Source of the DNA: Scilla litardierei
Lineage: Eukaryota; Streptophyta; Magnoliopsida; Asparagales; Asparagaceae
Direction: 5' to 3'
Assembly: GCA_030789695.1 (NCBI GenBank)
Contig: CM061132.1
Coordinates: 162,527,442 to 162,591,441 of the forward strand
DNA length: 64,000 nt
The notes beneath the pieces were generated by a model that was given only the letters and a program-made list of their open reading frames with translations, was not told the DNA's origin and ran no database searches. The translations under genes and the position numbers were made by a program. Within the stretch, counting starts at the first letter, position 1; every line of letters begins with the position of its first letter. Of this stretch, positions 56,806 to 64,000 are shown one piece after another.

Positions 56806-58379
56806 AGAGAGATTTGTATTAACTTGATTATAGTTACATTTTCCATATATATACTACACACATCAGCATTGGATACAAGAGCCACGAGACACTACAACAA
56901 GAAACTAGGGGACAAGACGCAAGACCGAAAGGGACACAAGACCCAAAGAGACACGATGCAAGTTCCTAGACAGAGTAATCATTATCTTAACACCTCCTCC
57001 CCTCAAACTCAAGGTGTAACGTTGAGTTTGGAGAGGATTTGCGATGATTCGGAGTACGATCCAGTGTGAGGAGATGGCGGCATCAGATGGTCAAGGAGTG
57101 CAAGATGCAAGGATTGGAGAGCGTAGAGAGAAAAGACCGCGTGAGACTGAGAAGGTGCCGCAACGGGTAGAGGCCGTAGAGGTCGAGGAGGTGTCGCATG
57201 GGGCAGAGGTCGATGAGGCCAATGAGGTGCCACAATGGGCCCGATGAGGTGCCGCAAGGGGCGAGGTCGCAGTGGGCCAATGAGGTGCCGCAAGTGACAA
57301 GACCGCCGGAGGGCGATGAGAGACCGATGAGGACCGATGAGGTGCCGCAGTGGGCAGAGGCCACAATGGGCTGATAAGAGGTGGAGTGGATGGAGGAAGA
57401 TGCCCCCAGCTTGGGCAGAAACCGATGGGATTGTCAACATCTTTGCAGGGAGGGGCTAGGGCCGGAGGTTCTTCACCAGGGCTGTCCGGGCAAGGGCTGT
57501 CCAGGCTGCAACAATTGCATGTGGGCATCTCAACTTCACGGTTGTAGTGTTTACTGCCTTCACGACATCTCTACACTTACACATGGTATCAGAGCCAAGG
57601 CTCTTCTACTGATCCCCAAGCTTTCTTCCACTGCCATCTCTCACACACCCCCCTCTTTGGGGGATGAGAGACGTTAAGATATTAATTACTATATTTAGAA
57701 AATAGAATTGTCTCTTCGGTTCTTGTGCAAGTGTCTTTGATTCTAGTGTTGCCTCTTAGTTTCTTGAATATGGCTCTTGGGTACAAGATCGGATTGGCGC
57801 CCTCTTCTACAACATTGCATCATCTTCATGATGGCTATCGTAAGCCGACTTCTCCATCACCGGCGTTGCCCCAACGATCACGTTGCCGCCGGCCATCCCC
57901 CTCTCCCCCCCCAACTCAATCACCAAACTCGCAACACAACATCCTTCTCAATCATCGGAGCACGGTCTCCTCGCCCCCTGCGACACATATCGCCCTCTGC
58001 GGCACCTCTATCCACACACACACACGGCCTCTGCCCTTTGCGACACTTTTTTGGCCCCCATCGGCCTCTCCAACTCTGTGGCCATACCGCACTGCACTCT
58101 CCAACTCCTACATCTCTCACTTTTTCCGGCCTCTCCAAACTCAAAGTTACACGTTGAGTTTGGGAATGTGTTAAGATATTAGTTACTATATTTAGGAAAT
58201 AGAGTAATCTCTTTGTTTCTTGTGCAAGTATCTTTCCGGTTCTAGTGTCGCCACTTAGTTTCTTGGATATGGCTCTTGGGCTCTTGTGTCCAATCATGAC
58301 GTGTGTAATATGTATATATGAGGATTCTCTTGTAACTATCATCAAGTAATGCAAAAAATCTTTCTACATCCAATTTGAC
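56806..58379. mobile_element. Rearranged copia-type LTR cluster
   Basis: Three related LTR pieces starting (TG)TTAAGATATTA: one on the minus strand (56992 down to about 56806) preceded by a purine tract TGAGGGGAGGAGG, one truncated on the plus strand (57672-57785), and one on the plus strand (58169-58379). A primer-binding site TGGTATCAGAGC at 57584-57595 is followed by only about 75 bp before the second LTR piece. The outer LTRs and the inner GC-rich flanks are inverted relative to each other. No gag or pol remains. It looks like a deletion and inversion derivative of a short-LTR copia element. Confidence 0.7.
57060..57400 (-). repeat. TGCGGCACCTCAT-type GC-rich tandem repeat
   Basis: About eight degenerate units of 25-40 bp read on the minus strand as TTGCGGCACCTCATTGGCC and variants. 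A shorter inverted patch of the same sequence lies near 57990-58070 on the plus strand. The overlapping open frames on both strands reflect the repeat's base composition. Confidence 0.6.
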
Positions 58380-58898
58380 AGAGCTGTTCTTTCATCCAAG
58401 CTATAAATACACAGGCATGCAGAATACTCATCCTTATTAATTTAGATGTACACTCAATCTTAATCTTCAGTTTTACTCATATCTTTGTTCTACCTCCTGT
58501 TTCATCTCCAGTAAACGTTCTGCTAGCAATTTGTTTTGTCGTCATGAAAACATGACAAATTGCACACCATACGTCGACTCAAAACGCACGTCAAATATTT
58601 GTGCCCAGTAAACATTGAAGAAAACCTAGAAAAATTGTTAGATCACAATTTGTAAGCCATTATCACCAACACAATCATCCTTTCCCATCAATACTTAACC
58701 GTCTTACTAATAATCAAACACTCTCTCCATTTATGTGATCTAAAATCATATATATGACAGACAGTGACAAGCTGATGCAATAAAATAGTTCAATCCGAAC
58801 TAGAGAACAAGACCAAACATATACCCACACACACACACACACACCAAAAATATGACTACCATTCAGTCTTCTTCCTTGTTGACACACTAATCAAAACC
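58380..58898 (-). other. 3' flank of CP12
   Basis: Downstream of the CP12 stop codon. It holds a (CA)n microsatellite at about 58827-58843, probably within or just past the 3' UTR. Nothing else was recognised. Confidence 0.5.
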
Positions 58899-59288
58899 TC
58901 AGTCTTCATATGTCCGGCACTCGTTGGTCTCAGGGTTATCCTGGCAGTAAGCCTCCAGCGGATCCGACTCCTTCGCCTTGTCGCGAGCGTGGCTGGCCGC
59001 AGCGCTGAGCTCCTCCACCTCATCCCAAGCAGCCGCGCACTCCCCACTCACCGCATCCCCCGCGCACGTCTCCTTCGCCTTCTCAATGCTCTCCTGCACC
59101 TTGTCCGATATCCCAGGAGGTGTAGGGGAGCTCATGACCGGCCCGGCCACGACCATGCGACCGGGACCGCAGCCAAGCTTGGTCTTCCAAGAAACGATGC
59201 TCTTCCGGGGAGCTTTGGGGATGTCTGTCTTGTTGGAGATGACTCCCCTTGGTGTGGAGAGGCTCACACTAGAGAGAGAAGTGGCCAT
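58899..59288 (-). CDS. CP12: Chloroplast Calvin cycle protein CP12
   Basis: A single-exon, 129-residue protein. CP12 is a small, mostly disordered redox linker in the chloroplast stroma: when oxidised it binds GAPDH and then phosphoribulokinase, switching off both Calvin-cycle enzymes in the dark. Residues 1 to about 50 are Ser/Thr/Lys/Arg-rich with few acids, a chloroplast transit peptide; the mature part is about 78 residues. The diagnostic pieces are all present: Cys75 and Cys84 in the N-terminal disulfide loop (TCAGDAVSGEC), the AAWDEVEELSAAASHARDK core, and Cys115 and Cys124 in the C-terminal loop (CQDNPETNEC) ending RTYED, the tail that enters the GAPDH active site. Length and lack of introns fit the family. 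Which paralog it is was not determined. Confidence 0.97.
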   Translation of the reverse strand: MATSLSSVSLSTPRGVISNKTDIPKAPRKSIVSWKTKLGCGPGRMVVAGPVMSSPTPPGISDKVQESIEKAKETCAGDAVSGECAAAWDEVEELSAAASHARDKAKESDPLEAYCQDNPETNECRTYED

Positions 59289-60038
59289 TGCTCTTCTCTA
59301 CTTGTGTCTTGCTCCGGTAACAGCTAATGTTCACTTTGTAGAAGATAAGGGAATGATGCAAAGAGGAGATATGGGGCTGGCCAACATGAGATAGGGAGGT
59401 TTTTGATATGGTGGGGGCTCCTCCTAGGATCACTCGTTTCTTATCATTTGTTGGCCAACGGGAGGAGGACAAATCAGTGGGCTTGCAGATATTTTAATTG
59501 TGTGTCAATTTCAACTGGACGGAGGGGGGAAAACTAAAATCTTTAAAGGTGCAGAGTCTATGGGCCAGATTACAGGACTTATTCTCCCTAGAATTAACTC
59601 ATCTGGGTTCTAGCCTGATGAGGACACAATTGGATCTAATGCTGGATTGTTGCCAGTTGTGTGTTGCCAAGTGTCCATATAGGTGTGAACTAAAGTTATG
59701 CTCTTGGAAAAGCAACTGGGGTGGCTTTCTTATACCATACAATTGTTTTGCTAGTTCTCTCTATCGAACTACAAATGTAATCAGGATCTGGACATCAGCT
59801 AAAAAATTTCATGACTAAGATATAAGGAATACTATAAGCGGTGAGCACAAAATGTAAATTGAAACCACATTTGAAATTTTATTCTCCATGTGACAGATAA
59901 ATTGTGGAAGGAAACTAATAGAAGGGATATAGATATTTAAAATCCGACTACTTGAAGCATATTAAGTTTTTTGTCAGCAAACTGCAACATAACCATTCTG
60001 CCTTCAGGACTTACATGAAAAGAAGTTGAACGTGGTGA
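59289..60038 (-). other. CP12 promoter and TENA_E 3' flank
   Basis: A 750-bp gap between two minus-strand genes: the 3' end of the TENA_E-type gene and the promoter and leader of CP12. The CP12 leader is about 50-100 nt by appearance. The plus-strand frame at 59498-59818 shows no domain and is unlikely to be a gene. Confidence 0.5.
59440..59445 (-). promoter_or_regulatory. I-box (GATAAG) upstream of CP12
   Basis: GATAAG on the minus strand about 150 bp before the CP12 ATG. I-boxes are common in light-regulated photosynthesis promoters, but a six-base motif can occur by chance. Confidence 0.35.
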
Positions 60039-60354
60039 TTATGATTCACCTGAGCTCATGTCCCAGAAGCTGATTTCATGTGATAGAATAGTGAGAAACC
60101 CCTCTTCAGCCCTTCTAACTTCATCGCTTGGTGCCTTCTCCAAGCACCTGTCTGCAATTCTTTGGAGGGTGTGGCAATACTCGGCAAAGCCATCACTTCC
60201 CCATCTCTGGCAAGTCTCCACAAGTTCTGCAGGAGTCTTTGAACCACTTTCCGAGCAGAAGGAAAAGCTCTGTTGATACACCGTCTCAATTGCCCAGAAG
60301 GCAGAGATGGCAATGGGGTAGCTTATCTCTGGAGCAGTCAGGCTTTGCAGAAAC
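60039..60354 (-). CDS. TENA_E-type thiamin salvage protein, last exon (partial gene)
   Basis: A 316-nt terminal exon encoding 105 residues that match the C-terminal half of plant TENA_E (the At3g16990 type). Conserved pieces are [38 protein letters not shown] and the final helix HEISFWDMS, whose Glu is the conserved acidic residue of TenA active sites. Plant TENA_E hydrolyses N-formyl-aminomethyl and aminomethyl pyrimidine breakdown products of thiamin so the pyrimidine can be reused. The exon is preceded by a plausible AG acceptor (60356-60355) inside a phase-1/2 Arg codon, and it stops with TAA at 60039. The N-terminal exons are not found up to 64000; they may lie further right beyond a gypsy insertion, or the gene may be truncated. 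Confidence 0.85.
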
Positions 60355-62023
60355 CTTGAAATTAATGCAATCAAATAATTAGCTTCACCCAGATGTGTTT
60401 CGATACAAACTCCAAGATTTCCGGCTATGTTGTATGGACACGGACACATCAATACTGGGACAACACGACACGACGAGGCGACAATTAAGCAAAATTTTAA
60501 AATTATACCAAAAATAAAAGTATCATGTTCGATGCGTGCCTGGCACGTGTATCCAACACGTATCCGATATGACACAGTTTGATGATTTAAGTATATATGT
60601 CTCCTAGATTTTTGGTTATAATTCTGCATGAAATATTGATGGTTGTATGGAGAAAAAGTTCCAGAATTCCACAGTTTTACGAAAGCCTGATCTCAGGTTT
60701 GAAGAAAGCTTGAAAAAAGTATGTTCCGTAATGCGAAATAACACGTTACGGTGCATAAAGCCAACCCCCGACTCCGTAAGGCACATGGGTATCACATCGA
60801 CAGCGTAACATTGCAGTTTTTATCTGATGTGTTTTTAAATATGTATTGTACGCTACACTAATATGTTGCATAACATAGCGACATTACAATTTTAAAAAAA
60901 AAAACTAAACTCGTTTTCTTTCCAACTTGAATACCTTCCACATGTTTGTAAAAGAACAAATCCATTTGATTTTGAAAAAGGATTGCCAATGCTTAAATTT
61001 TCAAGAAACCATTCATTAGTGGTTGTGAATGAATCTCAATCTTTCAATCTTGGTTCCGTAGAATCATGCTAGATAGAGAAATAGAACCATCTAATTAGAC
61101 TAGTTATTAATATCTCATGACATCCCTCTTCAGAACCTCCAATCCTAAATACCGTTGATTTTACGAATTGAACGTTTGTGAATTGATAACTGAGTTGAAA
61201 AATAAATCATCAATTGATATTCATTATTGATAGACATACATGTCTATTGCTACTTGCTAGTTACTACTTGGTGTTGATATTGTATAGCATTTGCCATCAG
61301 CACAATTATTATTATGCTTTTATATTTTTAAATTTTTACAATATTTATCCTAGTCATTAAAAGTGTATTAGAAATATTTTCATATTTTAAATTAAAAAAA
61401 TAAAAAAGGTGTAACTTATATTGCATGTTAAACTATCTACGCTTTGTGCTATTATATGATCTAAAGCTACACTACACATTACGCTACTTTCAACAGTAGT
61501 TTAAAGAAAACTTAGGGTAAAAAATCGGTCTATTATTGCAATATCTACATTGTTTTGCTTGTTATTATTTGCAAAGAAACAACATGGGGAAACATATACT
61601 AAATAATCAGTTTAACAAAAGGAACGAAAATGAAGTGTCCAAAATTATGATTATATACATAATTGGATCACAAAATTTTCATTTATTTTTTGCATAGAAA
61701 ATTAATGCTCCAAATAAAAAATTATGGACATAAATCACAAATACATTCTATTAAATTTGATCTAACCCGTATAAACTATCTACAAACAAAAATTTAAAAT
61801 GATTTTGGTATATTTTACCTATGCACCAAGGAGGTGACAATTAGCCGCTTTTAATAAAATTCTGAAATGTTGAATTTGCCGCCACTTGATACACATGTAA
61901 ATCACATCCAACCAACTGGTTTTACTATTTGAGTTTATAATTTTTTATTTAAAGTGTTAAGTTACCTTTTAAAACTAAATGAAAAGTTTCTAATCCAACT
62001 TATATATAATCTATGATAATACT
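60355..62023 (-). other. Presumed TENA_E intron, no exon seen
   Basis: AT-rich sequence upstream of the TENA_E exon. I looked on the minus strand for the preceding TenA motifs and found none. A C/G-rich patch with CACGACACGACGAGG-like sequence at about 60430-60580 is unremarkable. Confidence 0.5.
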
Positions 62024-62396
62024 ATATATGAGCTACCATCTTAAGAAATTTCCTAAGCCGGCGACAAAAAACCCCACCATCTGGTTATTTTTTTCATCAT
62101 CGAATGAGTGAAGTTGATTTACACATTATAAAACCATAATCCACCAAAAATCTAATAAACAAAATAGTATGTTATCGTTGATCTCATCGTTAAAAATTCA
62201 ACGGTCTTACGATAAGATAACAAAACTGTTGTTGACCATTAGATAAACAAGTAGATAGTATGAGATTCACTAGATTTTTGATGTAGTGTTAGAATATGCC
62301 GATCAACTTTAACAGCTCTGATAATCTAAAACATAGATATAAGGTGAATTTTTTGCCGCCGGCTTATAAAATTTCTTAAGATGATAACTCATATAC
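62024..62396. mobile_element. MITE with about 40-bp inverted ends
   Basis: The left end ATATGAGCTACCATCTTAAG, then AAATTT and GCCGGCG, is matched inverted at the right end (GCCGCCGGCTTATAAAATTT, then CTTAAGATGATAACTCATAT). There is no coding sequence. I did not find a clean target duplication. Confidence 0.7.
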
Positions 62397-62430
62397 ATGA
62401 TATTTTACATATGGGAATAAAAAATATGCA

Positions 62431-62749
62431 GCTGGTGTAGAAAATTTCTTACATCGGCCCATAGAAACTCTTTTTTTAACTTTTCCTCAATGATTGGAAG
62501 TTGGAACCATTCATACTGATATACACATCCTAAAACATAGATATAAAAGAATTTTATGGTTTTCATATTATTTGCACATGCATCAGCCCATAGAAACTTT
62601 TTAAAACTTTTTAAAACTTTCCAATCATTGAGGAAAAGTTAAAAAAAAATAAGCAACTGGTGTAGAAAATTTCTTACATCAGCCCATAGAAACTCTTTTT
62701 TTTAAACTTTTCCTCAATGATCGGAACCATTCATATTGATATACACATC
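62431..62749. repeat. Duplicated and partly inverted block
   Basis: GGTGTAGAAAATTTCTTACA with CAGCCCATAGAAACTC and CTTTTCCTCAATGAT occurs at 62436-62500 and again at 62658-62725. A shorter inverted copy of the AATCATTGAGGAAAAG segment lies between them (62622-62640). Flanking copies are followed by ATTGATATACACATC-like ends. Confidence 0.75.
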
Positions 62750-63145
62750 TGATGAGATCATTACGTATCAACGCAAAAGACGCAAGGCAAAATCAGGGGA
62801 GCAAAATTAGGCTTCAAACAGCTTTGGAAAGTTTGGGCTGATTTAGCAATTTCTATTTTTGGAAATTTTTTAGTAGTTCTTTATTTGACGAAATCTGCTC
62901 CTATATATGTTTAGGGAAGCCGTCATATTTTCTTATGCAATTGGAGAGTTATAAACCCTAGTTCTTAGAGAGATAGTTATAGATCTAGTGAGAGAGTAAT
63001 TTGTAGTCGTAGATCTAGATTTGGAGAGCCGGCTCCCTCTCGAAAGGGGTCGATTATCTTTGTATCCCACTTTATTTCAATAAAAAGTCCAAATTTCAGC
63101 CCCAAATCTATCAATTTCAGTCCCAAAGCTATCAAAAACCTATCA
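62750..63145 (+). repeat. 5' LTR of the right-edge gypsy-like element
   Basis: It starts TGATGAGATC and ends CTATCA. It contains a TATA-like CTATATATG near 62892 and AATAAA near 63079, consistent with U3, R and U5 order. The termini (TGATG...TATCA) match those of the nested gag-protease element in LON1. Confidence 0.75.
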
Positions 63146-63148
63146 AAG

Positions 63149-63160
63149 TGGTATCAAAGC
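63149..63160 (+). other. Primer-binding site of the right-edge element
   Basis: TGGTATCAAAGC, one mismatch from the TGGTATCAGAGC complement of initiator methionine tRNA seen in the other elements of this window. Confidence 0.75.
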
Positions 63161-63171
63161 AACGATCCGAC

Positions 63172-63591
63172 ATGGCGACGACAAGAGCAACTTCCAATGT
63201 GGAGGATCTAGAGAAGAAGGTGGAGGAGATCAAAGCTACCGTGGAGAAGAAGTTCGACTCCTTCGAAGAGAAGTTTTCCAATTTCACGGCAACAATGAAG
63301 GCATGGATGGAGAAGCAAGACAACTCACGCCGCGAGGAGGACGAGTACAAAAATGGTAACCTTTCCACTCAAACTTCAGATCTGGGGCTCAAGGAGCCTC
63401 CTTTGGACAAAGGGAAAAGCAAAATCATAACTTTAGGTGATGGGACAACCGGAGAAGGAGGAGACTGCGACAGAACAGATCCGGATGGAAAGAGGCATCG
63501 GAAGCAAGCCGCCGGAACCCTACTCCTTCACGGAGGGTTCGACGGGCCCTCCGGCCCCTTGGCGCAGCCCCAAGCTGCTTCCTGGGCGTAG
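63172..63591 (+). pseudogene. Gag N-terminal region of the right-edge element
   Basis: The frame starts at ATG 63172, just after the primer-binding site. The first 55 residues form a Lys/Glu-rich coiled coil (VEDLEKKVEEIKATVEKK), similar in layout to the start of the nested gag-protease ORF (both begin MAT, then a coiled coil, then Gly/Pro-rich sequence). Around 63440 the protein-like reading moves to another frame (continuing KPPEPYSFTEGSTGPPAPWR), so a frameshift is likely. The ORF stops at 63591. No gag core or zinc knuckle is reached before the edge. Confidence 0.6.
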
Positions 63592-63670
63592 TGCGGCTCC
63601 CAGGCTGCTTCCTGGGCGCCGCACGGCTCCCAGGCTGCTTCTTGGGGGCCGCGCGACCCCTAGGGAGGGG
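63565..63670 (+). repeat. Three copies of a 30-bp GC-rich repeat in gag
   Basis: CCCAGGCTGCTTCCTGGGCG and close variants occur three times at about 30-bp spacing, each able to form a CCCAG/CTGGG hairpin. Confidence 0.85.
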
Positions 63671-64000
63671 CGGTGAACTCCCATGAACAGCCCTGGGGCA
63701 GCAGCCCCCAGAGCTTGGAAGAGGGCCTTTTTGTGGCTCGTGAACTAGTTCAGGTGCTGAACAGTCTTCGGGGGTTGGACCATGTGCTCGTCAAGGCCCG
63801 ACGCATCCTCAATACACAACGGAGCACCCGAAAGATCACCTTCAAGGCCCATGGGCGCTGACAAACCATTCCGGAGGAGAAGGACAACCAGCGAGAGCCC
63901 GTCAACAGGGAGGATGATATGGAGAACCAGGGGGTAACCCTTGGGAGCATCGGGCCGCATTTGGAGACGATGTAGGATGGGGAGCAGGAGGATTATGGGA

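Larger units (their letters stand above)
62750..64000 (+). mobile_element. Ty3/gypsy-like LTR retrotransposon, 5' end
   Basis: A 396-bp LTR (62750-63145), a primer-binding site three bases inside it, and the beginning of gag; the rest runs off the right edge. If the 5' exons of the TENA_E gene lie further right, this element sits in one of its introns in the opposite orientation. The far LTR and target duplication cannot be checked here. Confidence 0.75.

Noticed and set aside
57009..58354. Overlapping open frames of about 90-150 codons on both strands
   Set aside because: They follow a GC-rich degenerate tandem repeat inside the copia LTR mosaic, and no family is recognisable.
59498..59818. 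106-codon plus-strand frame between CP12 and TENA_E
   Set aside because: No domain, no leader or promoter signs, and it overlaps the expected CP12 promoter and TENA_E 3' flank.
1..64000. A wholly new multi-gene system
   Set aside because: The host genes belong to known families and the rest is explained by mobile elements. I saw no cluster of unknown conserved genes.

Overview
This is a nuclear window from a flowering plant. The evidence is spliced plant genes with GT-AG (and two GC-AG) introns, a group S bZIP with its sucrose-peptide uORF, a chloroplast CP12 gene, a plant TENA-type gene, and many LTR retrotransposons, hAT, Mutator-like and foldback elements. I cannot fix the species from the sequence. 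Nothing here is prokaryotic, and no CRISPR, tRNA or rRNA gene was seen.

Left two thirds (about 1-43,676, minus strand): one gene, the mitochondrial ATP-dependent protease LON1. Sixteen exons were placed base by base, giving 637 codons from the start ATG through most of the AAA+ module. The rest of the AAA+ module and the Ser-Lys protease domain lie off the left edge. The exons amount to about 1.9 kb in a 42.6-kb span because three introns are swollen by mobile DNA. Intron 2 (19.4 kb) holds a 13.7-kb LTR element with 2.1-kb LTRs, which itself carries a nested 3.3-kb gag-protease element, plus a probable solo LTR. Intron 11 (10 kb) holds a decayed 7.6-kb hAT transposon with a solo LTR inside it. 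Intron 12 (6.6 kb) holds foldback elements, a Helitron-like element and a small hAT element.

Centre (43,677-54,000): a short LON1 promoter with telo-box and site II motifs, then a 4.5-kb Mutator-like element with a solo LTR in its left terminal repeat, then a 4-kb solo LTR. Several of these elements are bounded by exact target-site duplications that I read directly.

Right part: a bZIP11-type transcription factor (plus strand, 54,652-55,059) with two upstream ORFs, the second encoding the sucrose-control peptide; a foldback element; a scrambled copia LTR cluster; CP12 (minus, 58,899-59,288), the redox linker of GAPDH and PRK; the last exon of a TENA_E-type thiamin-salvage gene (minus, 60,039-60,354), whose other exons are not visible; and the 5' end of a Ty3/gypsy element running off the right edge.

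The host genes do not form a pathway or operon. The bZIP (sugar signalling), CP12 (Calvin cycle), TENA_E (thiamin salvage) and LON1 (mitochondrial proteostasis) are all metabolic, but I infer no functional link from adjacency. The most informative signals are the uORF control region, a 98-bp tandem duplication that copies a LON1 splice donor, the gag-protease element whose pol appears to have been deleted, and the nested insertion history.
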